From: DASTPP01 sp035762175
Lineage (GTDB): Bacteria; Myxococcota_A; Polyangia; Polyangiales; Polyangiaceae
Direction: 5' to 3'
Assembly: GCA_035762175.1 (NCBI GenBank)
Contig: DASTPP010000438.1
Coordinates: 29,698-93,697, forward strand
Length of the DNA stretch: 64,000 nucleotides
The notes under the pieces are model-generated. The model saw only the letters and a program-made list of their open reading frames with translations, was not told the origin of the DNA and searched no databases. A program made the position numbers and the translations under genes. Below are positions 43,102 through 51,509 of the stretch, piece after piece; the first letter of the stretch is position 1, and each line of letters starts with the position of its first letter.

Positions 43102-43258
43102 ACCGCGGGACGGGACGCGAATCGGGCCTCACCGCGGGACGGGACGCGAGCCGTCGGGCCTCACCGCGGGACGTGACGCGAACCGCCTGGCTGCACCGCG
43201 GGACGTTACGCGAACCGCCTGGCTGCACCGCGGGACGTTACGCGAACCGTTGAGCCTC
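43102..43258. repeat. Five tandem 32-bp repeats in an intergenic region
   Basis: Units begin ACCGCGGGACG at 43102, 43131, 43163, 43195 and 43227. The first is 29 bp, the others 32 bp, and the middle ones differ at one or two positions. Each contains ACGCGAACCG. They lie between the membrane protein gene and the protease promoter region and have no coding potential. They might be binding sites, or a minisatellite. The remaining ~250 bp to 43518 is GC-rich with a few AT-richer spots and no gene. Confidence 0.9.
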
Positions 43259-43507
43259 TTGTGCAATCTTGAACAGATTGCCCACCCGCGCGCCCCGCCG
43301 CCGCCCGGGGGCGTGCGGGCGGCGGGCACGCGATCGGCCTTTGGTCTGGCGCCGGCGGCGCGGGGCCGCGGCGGCCGGCCGCCGCGCGAGGCCGCGGCCG
43401 CCGTTTTGCAAATAAGGCCCGTCGGTGAAGACGCGGGGCGCGCCCCGGGCTTCTGTGGGAAGGCCGGTTCGGCCCGAAAGCCCGCAGTGCGGTTGACCTT
43501 ATTCTGT

Positions 43508-43512
43508 AGGAG
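43508..43512 (+). promoter_or_regulatory. Shine-Dalgarno that decides the protease start
   Basis: AGGAG touches the ATG at 43513 and is six bases before the in-frame ATG at 43519. The spacing favours 43519 as the true start. Confidence 0.7.
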
Positions 43513-43518
43513 ATGGGC

Positions 43519-44574
43519 ATGTGTGTTCAAAGCGCCTCGGCCCGACGGCCGGGGCTTCGCGGCCCGCGCGTGCGCGCGCTTTGCCTTTCGGCCCTGGCGT
43601 CGCTCGCCGCGGGCTGCGCGGAGGCGGGGGGCGAGCCCGAGGCCGCCCCGGGCCGGGTCGGGCAGGCCATCGCCGGCGGCGTCGACGAGGAGGGCCACTT
43701 CGAGGTCGTCCGGGTCCGCCGGACGCGCGACGGCGAGGGGAGCTCCTGCACGGGCGTCGTCATCGCCCCCGACCTCGTGCTGACGGCCCGCCACTGCGTC
43801 GACCGGTTCCGCGAGCCGGTCGGCGCGTGCGCGTCGTCGAAGGCCGGGCGGGACGCGGGCGGCGAGCTCGCCGTCACGCTGCGGGAGCCGGGCGGCGCCA
43901 AGCACAAGCTCCCGGTCTCGCCCGACGGGGTGCGCGTGCCCGGGGGCGAGGACAACTGCGGCGCCGACATCGCCCTGCTGCGCGTGCCCGACATGCTGCG
44001 CTTCCGCGACGGGGGCTGGGTGCAGGCCGCCAGCCCCCGGCTCGACCGCGCGCTCAGGCCCGGCGAGCCCTACACGGCGGTCGGCTTCGGCGACGCCGAC
44101 GCGGAGGGCAACGGCAGCGGCGTGCTGCGGCGGCGCGACGGCCTGACGGTCTCGTGCCTCGGCGTCAACTGCGCGGCGTCGGAGGGCGCCCTGCCGCACG
44201 AGTGGGAGGGCGAGGCGGGCGTGTGCGGCGGCGACTCGGGCGGCCCCGCGCTCGACGAAGAGGGGCACGTGGTCGGCATCGCCTCGCGCAGCAACGCCGA
44301 CGACTGCGCGGGGCCCATCTACGCCTCGGTCTTCGCCTGGCGCCACTGGCTGCGCGAGGAGGCGCTCTCGGCCGCGCGGCTCAGCGCGTACCGCCGGCCG
44401 CTCTGGACGACGCGCGTCGCGGCCGAGGGCGAGGGCGAGGACGAGTCGTCGCTCGCGATCTCGGGCGGCTCGTGCTCGCTCCGGCCGGCGGGGCAGGGGC
44501 GGGGCCCCTCCGCCCTCGCTGCGCTCGCGCTCGGGCTCGCCTTGTTCGGCGCCCGCCGCCGGGGCGCGCGCTAG
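43519..44574 (+). CDS. Trypsin-like S1 protease with MYXO-CTERM-like anchor
   Basis: The protein is 351 residues from the better-spaced ATG. A signal peptide with lipobox-like AAGC is followed by an S1 domain (~40-275) starting IAGGVDEEGHF. The triad is visible as TARHC (His), CGADIALL (Asp) and GDSGGP (Ser). The C-terminus has the pattern Cys-Ser, a hydrophobic helix (ALAALALGLALFGA) and RRRGAR, typical of MYXO-CTERM sorting tails that fix proteins to the myxobacterial surface. Activation cleavage at the IAGG site is expected. Both a lipobox-like Cys and a C-terminal anchor in one protein is unusual. Confidence 0.92.
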   Translation: MCVQSASARRPGLRGPRVRALCLSALASLAAGCAEAGGEPEAAPGRVGQAIAGGVDEEGHFEVVRVRRTRDGEGSSCTGVVIAPDLVLTARHCVDRFREPVGACASSKAGRDAGGELAVTLREPGGAKHKLPVSPDGVRVPGGEDNCGADIALLRVPDMLRFRDGGWVQAASPRLDRALRPGEPYTAVGFGDADAEGNGSGVLRRRDGLTVSCLGVNCAASEGALPHEWEGEAGVCGGDSGGPALDEEGHVVGIASRSNADDCAGPIYASVFAWRHWLREEALSAARLSAYRRPLWTTRVAAEGEGEDESSLAISGGSCSLRPAGQGRGPSALAALALGLALFGARRRGAR

Positions 44575-44617
44575 CGCCCGCCGGGCGACGGCGGTACAAG
44601 AGGCCCCCGGAGGTCCG

Positions 44618-45505
44618 ATGGAGCGTACCCTTCGCCGAGAGCATGGCGGCCCCGCGATCGTCACCTGCGCGCTCACCGGCGTGCTGACCGATCCCGCCCA
44701 GCATCAGGTCCCCGTCACGCCCGAGCAGATGGCGAAGGAGGCGAAGGCGGCCTGGGACGCCGGCGCCACGGTCGTGCACCTGCACTACCGCCGCCAAGAG
44801 GCCGGCATGGGCCGCCTGCCCTCGTGGGAGCCCGACGTGGCCCACGCCATCGTCGAGGCCATCCGGGCCGAGTGCCCCGGCATCTTGATCAACAGCACCA
44901 CGGGCACCGTGGGCCCCGACATCAGCGGCCCGCTGGCCGTGCTCGAGCGGGTCAAGCCCGAGATCGCGGCGCTCAACGCCGGCTCGCTCAACTACCTCAA
45001 GGCCCGCGCCGACGGCCGGTGGGCCTGGCCGCCGATGCTCTTCGACAACCCCGTCGAGAAGGTCGAGGCCTACGTCAAGGCGATGCGCGCGCTGGGCATC
45101 GTCCCCGAGTGCGAGTGCTTCGACACGGGCATCGTGCGGTCCATCGCCATGTTCGAGAAGGTGGGCCTGCTCGGCGCGCCCATTCACGTCTCGTTCGTGA
45201 TGGGCGTGGCGTCCGGCATGCCGGCCGACCCGCGCTGGCTCGAGCTCTTGGTCGAAGAGCTGCCCGCGGGGGCGCACTGGCAGACCATCGGCATCGGCCG
45301 CCAAGAGGTCTGGGCCCTGCACCGCCGGGCGGCCGAGCTGGGCGGCCACGTTCGCACGGGCCTCGAAGACACGTTCTACCTGCCCGACGGGGGCAAGGCC
45401 TCGTCGAACGGGGCGCTGGTCGAGGCGCTGGTGAAGGTGGTGCGCGAGACGGGCCGCGAGCCCGCGACGGCGGCCGAGACGCGAGCGGCGTACGGGCTCG
45501 CCTGA
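44618..45505 (+). CDS. BKACE-family beta-keto acid cleavage enzyme (DUF849)
   Basis: The protein is 295 residues. It has the DUF849/BKACE TIM-barrel signatures: IVTCALTG at the start, the zinc-binding VVHLHYR, ILINSTTGTVG, SLNYLK, ECECFDTG with the catalytic Glu, HVSFVMGV and RTGLEDTFYLPDG. Members use acetyl-CoA to cleave beta-keto acids, for example 3-keto-5-aminohexanoate in lysine fermentation, but the substrate range is wide. No catabolic neighbours are present to refine it. A GGAGGT box lies just before the ATG. Confidence 0.93.
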   Translation: MERTLRREHGGPAIVTCALTGVLTDPAQHQVPVTPEQMAKEAKAAWDAGATVVHLHYRRQEAGMGRLPSWEPDVAHAIVEAIRAECPGILINSTTGTVGPDISGPLAVLERVKPEIAALNAGSLNYLKARADGRWAWPPMLFDNPVEKVEAYVKAMRALGIVPECECFDTGIVRSIAMFEKVGLLGAPIHVSFVMGVASGMPADPRWLELLVEELPAGAHWQTIGIGRQEVWALHRRAAELGGHVRTGLEDTFYLPDGGKASSNGALVEALVKVVRETGREPATAAETRAAYGLA

Positions 45506-45633
45506 GCCCGGGGCGGGCGCGCTACGCGCGTCCGTTCGACTGCGGCGCGGCCCGCCGTTCGCCGTCGCGGGCTCCGCGAGTCGAGGGCCCCGCGGGCGCT
45601 AGAAATCGCCACGTCCGGGGCGCGAACCGGCGG

Positions 45634-46905
45634 TCACGTCGCGGCCTTCGCGCAGGCCCCGGCGCGCCCGAGCAAGAGCGCGCGCTCGCGCTCGTTGCGC
45701 GTCAGCGACGCCGCCCGCTCGAACTCGGCGCGGGCCTCGCCCACGCGCCCGAGCTTGGCCAGCAGATCGCCCCGCACGCTCGGCAAGAGGTGGTAGCCCT
45801 TGAGCGAGGGCTCGCCCGCGAGCGCGTCGACCAGCGCGAGCCCCGCCGCGGGGCCGAACGCCATGGCGACCGCGACCGCGCGGTTGAGCTCGACGACGGG
45901 CGAGGGCTCGACCCGGGCGAGTAGCTCGTAGAGGGCGGCGATGCGCGGCCACTCGGTCGCCTCGGCGCTCGGGGCGCGCGCGTGGCAGGCGGCGATGGCG
46001 GCTTGCAAGGTGTAGGGGCCGCGCTCGCCGCCGAGCCGCTCGGCCCGCTCGAGGGCGGCGAGGCCGCGGCGAATGAGGACGTAGTCCCAGCGGGCGCGGT
46101 TCTGATCGGGCAAAAGAACGGGCTCGCCCCCCGGGCCGACCCTCGCCCGCAGCCGCGACGCCTGGATCTCCATGAGCGCGACGAGCCCGTGCACCTCGGC
46201 CTCGTTCGGCACGAGCTCGGCCACGACGCGCCCCATGCGCAGCGCGTCTTCGCAGAGCGCGGGCCGCACCCAGTCTTCGCCCGCGGTCGCCGCGTAGCCC
46301 TCGTTGAAGATCAGGTAGAGCACCTCGAGCACCGACGAGAGGCGCGCCTCGAGCTCGGCGCCGCGCGGCACCTCGAAGGGCACGCGGGCCTCGGCGAGCG
46401 CGCGCTTGGCCCGCACGATGCGCTGGGCGATCGTGGGCTCGGGCGCGAGCAGGGCGCGCGCAATCTCGTCGGTCGTCAGCCCGCCGAGCAGGCGCAGGGT
46501 GAGCGCGACGCGCGCCTCGGTCGAGAGCACGGGGTGGCAGGCCGTGAAGACGAGGCGCAAGAGGTCGTCGCCGAGGTCGTCGCCCCGCGCGGCCTCGGCG
46601 TCGGGGGCCCAGAGCTCGCGCCGGGCGTCAGCCTCGCGGCCGAGCGCTTCGCGCTTGCGCTCGAGCCGCCTCGACCGGCGAAGCTGGTCGATGGCGCGCC
46701 GCTTGGCCGTCGCCATCAGCCAGGCGCCGGGGTTGTCGGGCACGCCCGAGGCGGGCCAGGCCTCGAGCGCGGCGACGAGCGCGTCCTGCGCGAGCTCTTC
46801 GGCGAGGCCGACGTCGCGCACGAGCCGCGCCAGGCCCGCGATGAGCCGCGCCGACTCGATGCGGAAGACCGCCTCGGTCGCACGCCGCACGTCGGAGCCC
46901 GCCAC
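45634..46905 (-). CDS. ECF42-type RNA polymerase sigma factor
   Basis: The protein is 423 residues with a GTG start, far longer than ordinary ECF factors. Region 2 (ARLVRDVGLAEELAQDALVA, DNPGAWLMATAKRRAID) and region 4 (LLGGLTTDEIARALLAPEPT, IAQRIVRAKRAL) are clear. The C-terminal ~220 residues carry the ECF42-specific extension: LYLIFNEGYAATAG, then TPR-like helices ending EFERAASLTRNERERALL. ECF42 factors have no anti-sigma factor and are paired with DGPF/YCII proteins. The gene just upstream on the same strand is exactly that, so the assignment is firm; the signal is unknown. Confidence 0.93.
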   Translation of the reverse strand: MAGSDVRRATEAVFRIESARLIAGLARLVRDVGLAEELAQDALVAALEAWPASGVPDNPGAWLMATAKRRAIDQLRRSRRLERKREALGREADARRELWAPDAEAARGDDLGDDLLRLVFTACHPVLSTEARVALTLRLLGGLTTDEIARALLAPEPTIAQRIVRAKRALAEARVPFEVPRGAELEARLSSVLEVLYLIFNEGYAATAGEDWVRPALCEDALRMGRVVAELVPNEAEVHGLVALMEIQASRLRARVGPGGEPVLLPDQNRARWDYVLIRRGLAALERAERLGGERGPYTLQAAIAACHARAPSAEATEWPRIAALYELLARVEPSPVVELNRAVAVAMAFGPAAGLALVDALAGEPSLKGYHLLPSVRGDLLAKLGRVGEARAEFERAASLTRNERERALLLGRAGACAKAAT

Positions 46906-47029
46906 GGCGTCGGACTAGCGCACCCCGCCCGCCGCGCGCAAGCCCCACCCCCCCCTCCGCCCGCCCGCGCCGGGCCCCGCCTGCCCCGCCGCGGGCCGCG
47001 CGCCGGCGCCCTGCGGGGCGGGGGGGCGC

Positions 47030-47458
47030 CTACTCGCGCGTCCGCGACGCCACGGCCTCGCGCAGCTCATGCTCTTTCTTGCGGTGCTCGCCCGTCGGGT
47101 CGACCTCGGCGAAGTCTTCGGTCTCGTACACCTGCCGGATCTCGATCATCTCTTCGCCCGAGGCGGGGCAGCGCGACGCCCACTCGATGGCCTCCTGTTT
47201 CGACTTCGTCTGGATGAGCCAGTAGCCGCCGATGATCTCTTTCGCCTCGGTGAAGGGCCCGTCGCTCACGCGGGCCTTGCCGCCCGGAAAGCGCACGCGC
47301 GCCCCGCGCGAGGTCGGGTGCAGCCCCTCGCCCGCGAGCAGCACGCCGGCCTTGACGAGCTCTTCGTTGTACTTGCCCATCGCCTCGAGAATCGTTTCGT
47401 CGGGTAGCACGCCGGCCTCGGCCTTGGGGCCCGGGTACATGATCATCATGAAGCGCAT
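47030..47458 (-). CDS. DGPF/YCII-domain protein partnered with ECF42
   Basis: The protein is 142 residues. The YCII fold and the DGPF motif are evident (MRFMMIMYPGPKAEAG, SDGPFTEAKEIIGGYW, EIRQVYETEDF). An AGGAGA box seven bases upstream supports the ATG at 47458. It lies upstream of and co-oriented with the ECF42 sigma gene with 124 bp between. DGPF proteins are proposed targets or modulators of ECF42 regulons; biochemical function is unknown. Confidence 0.92.
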   Translation of the reverse strand: MRFMMIMYPGPKAEAGVLPDETILEAMGKYNEELVKAGVLLAGEGLHPTSRGARVRFPGGKARVSDGPFTEAKEIIGGYWLIQTKSKQEAIEWASRCPASGEEMIEIRQVYETEDFAEVDPTGEHRKKEHELREAVASRTRE

Positions 47459-47779
47459 CGTTCGGTCTCCTGGTTGGCTCGGGGGGCGGCGCCGGCCGCT
47501 CTCGGCCTGGCCCCGCCTCGCCTCTACCTGCACGACGAACGAGCGCCCACGCGATCGACACGGGGGGCGATTTTTTTTACGAATCCGCCAAGTGCTTGAA
47601 ACTACATGCCGCCGGCGGGCCGCCCGTCGGGCCCCCGTCGCCCCCAGCGCGCCCCGAGGGGTCGACCGGCCGGGCGAGCCGAGCACAGACATCGAGCACA
47701 GACATTGTTCGTCAGGCCCGGCGATCGACGGCCAACGTTCGCGCATGGTAGCGTTTCGGGTCGGCGAGGCGAGCGGGCC
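47459..47779. promoter_or_regulatory. Divergent region upstream of the DGPF-sigma operon
   Basis: These 321 bp contain no gene that can be supported. The AT-richest spot, with a T8 run at 47570-47580 and TGAAACTACATG just after it, is a plausible promoter zone for the minus-strand DGPF operon. A 12-bp direct repeat, GAGCACAGACAT, occurs twice back to back at about 47681-47706. Confidence 0.45.
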
Positions 47780-48466
47780 ATGGCGGCGAGGCAAAGCTGG
47801 TCGGGCGAGGGCGTCCGGGGCCTGCGGGCCGAGCGGTCGGGCGAGGGGGGCCGGGCTTCGAGCCGTCTGCCCGACGACCAGATCGAGGCCCTCGAGGCAG
47901 GGTGCGTCACGTTCTGGGGCGTGCGCGGCGGGCCGGCGGGCGGCGCGCTGGTCGTGACGGTCTGGCCCGAGCGCGGGCAGGCGGCCGCCGGCGCGCCCGG
48001 GGCCGGCGAGAGCGCGTGGGGCGACTACGACGCCGAGTTCGGCCTGGTCACGTTCGAGACCGACGAGGGCGGGGTCGAGCTCGTCGTGCACGAGGCGACC
48101 GAGGCGGCCGTCGCGCGCGCGGCGGCGGCGTGCGCTGGCGGCCACGTCGAGCGCGCAGTGGCGCGCGCTGGCGGCCACGTCGAGCGCGCGGCGGCGTGCG
48201 CTGGCGGCCACGTCGAGCGCGGCGGGGGCCGCGAGGGCTGGGGCGTCGAGCCGGGCGTCACCGCGTTTCTTCCGTGGCGTGACGGCCTGCGGGGCGCGGG
48301 CCTGCCCGACGAGGGCGACGAACGCGAGCTCGCTCACGCCGTGCAGGCGCTCGCCGGCCGCGCGCCGACGGGGCGCGAGCGCGAGGCGTTCGAGGCGGCC
48401 TTCTTCGAGCGGCTGTGGCTGCGCTGCCTCGAGCTGTCGGGCGCGCGGGCGGGCGGCGAAGGCTGA
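47780..48466 (+). CDS. Hypothetical protein with AGGHVER repeats
   Basis: The protein is 228 residues from the ATG at 47780. The N-terminal ~110 residues are globular (GCVTFWGVRGGPAGGALVVT, WGDYDAEFGLVTFETDEGGV). The middle has three tandem ~12-residue copies of the type CAGGHVERA, also near-identical at DNA level (48126-48220). The C-terminus is helical (ELAHAVQALAGRAP, AFEAAFFERLWLRCLEL). No family is recognised and no signal peptide is present. Confidence 0.68.
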   Translation: MAARQSWSGEGVRGLRAERSGEGGRASSRLPDDQIEALEAGCVTFWGVRGGPAGGALVVTVWPERGQAAAGAPGAGESAWGDYDAEFGLVTFETDEGGVELVVHEATEAAVARAAAACAGGHVERAVARAGGHVERAAACAGGHVERGGGREGWGVEPGVTAFLPWRDGLRGAGLPDEGDERELAHAVQALAGRAPTGREREAFEAAFFERLWLRCLELSGARAGGEG

Positions 48467-48555
48467 GGCGCGGCGCCGCCGTCGCCCCGGGGCAGCCCGC
48501 CGCGAGGGCGCTCGGGGCGTGGGCCGGCGCCGGGCCGGGGGTGTATGCTCGCCCG

Positions 48556-48915
48556 ATGAGCCCTGCCTCTTCTTCGTGGCTGCTGGGGGCGGCGAGCGGC
48601 GCGTCGACGCTGCTCAGCCTGATCGTCCACGTCGTGTTCCTCGTGGTCGCCTTTGGCATCGTGCGTCGCCACCGCCCCGACGCTTGGGGGCTCGTCGCCG
48701 CCTGGGCCGGCGCCTCGATCGCGCTGATGCTCATGCACACGGCCATGACTATGGTGATGCCCTTGATGGTAGGGGGCTCGGGCTCGCCCGACTCGTTCTT
48801 TGTCGTCTCGGCCGCCACCACGGGCACGTTCGCGCTCCTCCGCGCGGCCGTCGACCTGCTGCTCGTGCTCGCCCTGGTGCGCCTCGCGCGCGGGGCCGAC
48901 GCGCCGCGCGTTTGA
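48556..48915 (+). CDS. Small integral membrane protein
   Basis: The protein is 119 residues with three membrane helices (TLLSLIVHVVFLVVAFGIV, WGLVAAWAGASIALMLMHTA, AAVDLLLVLALVRLARGA). The loop after helix two is Met-rich (MLMHTAMTMVMPLMVGG). It is of unknown function. It has no operon partner, being 89 bp after the preceding plus-strand gene and convergent with the P450 gene. Confidence 0.75.
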   Translation: MSPASSSWLLGAASGASTLLSLIVHVVFLVVAFGIVRRHRPDAWGLVAAWAGASIALMLMHTAMTMVMPLMVGGSGSPDSFFVVSAATTGTFALLRAAVDLLLVLALVRLARGADAPRV

Positions 48916-48988
48916 GGGGCGCGTCGGCCCCGCGCGCGGGCGGGCGGCCTGCGGGCGCAGCGCCGGGAGGCTCGGCAGAGAAAAGTGA

Positions 48989-50338
48989 CTATGGCCGGGT
49001 GGTGACCCGACGATAACCTAATCGCCAGGTGATCGGCAGCGCCTCGATCCCTCGAAAGTGCCACGAATTGCTGTAGCGCGGCGGGCCCATGAGGCGCAGC
49101 CCGGGCAGCCGCTCGAAGAGGATGGGCAGCGCCACCTGCATCTCGAGCCGCGCGAGCGGCGCACCGAGGCAGAAGTGAATGCCGGCGCCGAAGGCGATGT
49201 GGGGCAGGGGGGGCCGGCCCGGGTCGAAGCGGTCGGCGTCCGACCAGCGGGCCGGGTCGCGGTTGGCGGCGCCGAGCAGCAGGCCGATCTTCTCGCCCTT
49301 GCCGAGCCGCACGCCGGCGATCTCGACCGGCTCCAACGCGAAGCGGTCGAAGAAATGCAGCGGCGGGTCGAAGCGGAGGGCCTCCTCGACGGTCGCCGCC
49401 GCCGCCTCGGGGCTCGAGAAGAGCGCCGCGGGGTCTCGCCCCGACTCGAGGATCGCCTTCACCGCATTGCCGATCGCATGGACCGTCGCCTCGTGCCCCG
49501 CGTTGAGGAGCAAGATACAGCCGGCGATGAGCTCGTCCTCCGACAGGCGGTCGCCGGCTTGCTCGGCCGCGATGAGGTGGCTAATGAGATCGTCGCGCGG
49601 CGCCTTCCGCCGCTCGGTGACATACCCGCGCAAGAAGGCGACGAACTCGCCCGTCGCCGCGACCGCGTCGTCTTCGATCGCGCGGTCGCGGCGGGGCGTG
49701 TACATCGCGACCATTCGATGCGACCAGTCGAGCAGGCGCGGCGCGGCCTCGACCGGCACGCCGAGCAGCTCGGCGACGATAATCACCGGGATTGGCGTGG
49801 CGAAGGCCGTGACGAGGTCGGCCTGCGCCCGAGCCCCCCCCGTCGCCCCTGCCCCGGGCGGGGGCGCGGCGCCGAGCGAGCCCGGCCGGGGGGCGCCGAG
49901 CCCGTCGATCAGCTCGTTCGCGAGCGCGGCGACGCGCGGCCGAAGCTTCTCGATGTGCCGCGAGACGAAGGCGCGGTTGGCGAGCGCGCGCAGGCGCGTG
50001 TGGGCCGGGGGCTCGCGCGCGAGCATGGAGAGATCGTCCACCGCGTAGAAGGGCCGCACGTGCTCCGGCGGCTCCGGGAGGCCGACCTCCTCGCGCGTCG
50101 CGACGTGGAGGACTTCGCGGCCGAAGCGCCGGTCGCGGAAGAGCCCGTTGACGGCCTCGTAGCCGGTGAGGCACCACCGGCCGAGCTCTTCCCAGAAGAA
50201 GACGGGCGCGACCTGGCGGATGGCCTCGTAGGCGGCGTACGGGTTTTGATAGAAGGCGGGGTCGGTCGCGTCGAGAGAAACGCGGCGCGTCGTGCGATCG
50301 ATGCGCGCGGGCGACGCCGGGTGATCGGCAACGGCCAT
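48989..50338 (-). CDS. Cytochrome P450
   Basis: The protein is 449 residues from the ATG at 50338. It has the heme-binding Cys motif FGAGIHFCLGAPLARLE, the I-helix oxygen-binding LLNAGHEATV and the K-helix EEALR. It looks like a soluble class I bacterial P450 (CYP107-like). A Gly/Pro-rich insert around ~160-175 (GAAPPPGAGATGG) is unusual. No ferredoxin or biosynthetic cluster is next to it, so its substrate and redox partner are unknown. Confidence 0.95.
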   Translation of the reverse strand: MAVADHPASPARIDRTTRRVSLDATDPAFYQNPYAAYEAIRQVAPVFFWEELGRWCLTGYEAVNGLFRDRRFGREVLHVATREEVGLPEPPEHVRPFYAVDDLSMLAREPPAHTRLRALANRAFVSRHIEKLRPRVAALANELIDGLGAPRPGSLGAAPPPGAGATGGARAQADLVTAFATPIPVIIVAELLGVPVEAAPRLLDWSHRMVAMYTPRRDRAIEDDAVAATGEFVAFLRGYVTERRKAPRDDLISHLIAAEQAGDRLSEDELIAGCILLLNAGHEATVHAIGNAVKAILESGRDPAALFSSPEAAAATVEEALRFDPPLHFFDRFALEPVEIAGVRLGKGEKIGLLLGAANRDPARWSDADRFDPGRPPLPHIAFGAGIHFCLGAPLARLEMQVALPILFERLPGLRLMGPPRYSNSWHFRGIEALPITWRLGYRRVTTRP

Positions 50339-50646
50339 GGGCCCATGGTCGGGCAGGGCGGCGCCCGGTTCAACGATCGCGCTGCGAGCGGAGAGCGAGC
50401 CTCGTCGCGGCGGCCCAGGCCCCGGCGTCGCGCAGGCAGGCGTCGACGTCGTCGGCGATGATGGGGTCGCGCACGCTCGGGCCGCCCGACGAGGCGGCGC
50501 GGCGAGAGCTTGCTGGCCGGGGGTAGGCGCGCGGTCGCGGCCGTACAAGGGGCTCAGGGGCGGCGCGGGCGGCGAGCTCACATCGGCGGGCGGGGCGGAC
50601 ACCCGAGATCGGGCCCACGCACCAGGCGGCCTCGACGAGGGGCGAA
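50339..50646. other. 308-bp intergenic region upstream of the P450 gene
   Basis: No supported gene lies here. In one minus-strand frame the stretch 50370-50480 reads as a natural-looking tail (DPIIADDVDACLRDAGAW) without a start, possibly a gene remnant. The P450 promoter is expected in this region. Confidence 0.35.
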
Positions 50647-51006
50647 CTAAAGCCGCCAGCCGCCGTCGATCCAGAGCCACCCTCGGTCGCGGTGCTCCCA
50701 GCGGCCCGGGTACCAGCTGGCGTTGGCGCGCGGGCGGGCGCTCCAGTGGCCGCCGACCCAGGTGTACGCGCGCCCCGTCCAGCGCCAGTTGCCCTTGACC
50801 CAGGTGGAGTCGGCGCTCGGCGGAGGGGGCGGTACTTCGTACGGCTCGGGCGGGGGGGCCGGCTGAGCGTAATAGGTTGTCGCGTACGGTTGGGGCTCGG
50901 CCTGAACGTAGGCGGTCTGGGGGTACGGTCGCTGCTCGAACGTGCAGGCGGCCAGCAAGGGCGCGGCCGCGGCAAAGAGACAGATCGAAGGGAGAGGGGT
51001 CTTCAT
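50647..51006 (-). CDS. YXWGXW-repeat lipoprotein
   Basis: The protein is 119 residues. A lipoprotein signal (CLFAAAAPLLAAC) is followed by a Pro/Tyr-rich linker and then Trp-rich repeats (WVKGNWRWTGRAYTWVGGHW, WYPGRWEHRDRGWLWIDGGW) of the YXWGXW/BcpO-like type found in envelope proteins of proteobacteria and myxobacteria. Function is unknown, probably a small outer-membrane-associated surface protein. Confidence 0.88.
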   Translation of the reverse strand: MKTPLPSICLFAAAAPLLAACTFEQRPYPQTAYVQAEPQPYATTYYAQPAPPPEPYEVPPPPPSADSTWVKGNWRWTGRAYTWVGGHWSARPRANASWYPGRWEHRDRGWLWIDGGWRL

Positions 51007-51049
51007 GGGGGTGGGTTGCCCGCTCTGGCGAGCGCGATGCAACCTACCT

Positions 51050-51480
51050 TTACGTAGACGGGCCGCCTGAACCCCCTTCGAGAAGAGCGGTGGTCCGATC
51101 GTTTCTCGACCTCAAGATGCGTGCCACTGCGCCGGCGAGTTTCTCGTCGACGACGAGGGGCGCGATCTCGCCGTCGGCGCCGACGTCCAGGCGGCCCGCG
51201 AAGCGGTCCCCGACGTCCCCCCAAATGGGGATGCGGCCGCCGCTCGCGTCGCCCATCTTCGAGCCCTTGGAGACGCTGCCGAGGGGCAGGCCGAAGCCGG
51301 TGCGCAGGCCGATCGGGCGCCGGCCCGCGCGCCGGCCGATCGGGCGCCGGCCCGCGCGCCCCCCGGCCGGGCGGCGGCTTGACGGGCAGCTTCGGGCGCG
51401 GGTACCTTCGTGCTCGCCCCGCCAGGGCGTCCCTTCAGTAAGGTCTGATACACCTTTTCGGGACGTTCGAATCGGGGCAC
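51050..51480 (-). pseudogene. Possible frameshifted small gene
   Basis: Two minus-strand frames each give half of a natural-looking protein. The first starts at ATG 51480 (MPRFERPEKVYQTLLKG). The second supplies the end (GSVSKGSKMGDASGGRIPIW, then DRFAGRLDVGADGEIAPLVV) and stops at 51050. Between them lies a GC-rich 27-bp direct repeat (51304-51355) where a one-base slip would join the frames. Either the gene is broken, or the sequence has an error, or only one half is real. It is divergent from the L7/L12-domain gene. Confidence 0.4.
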
Positions 51481-51509
51481 TTCTTTTGTCGGGGGCCGCG
51501 AGAAGAGCC

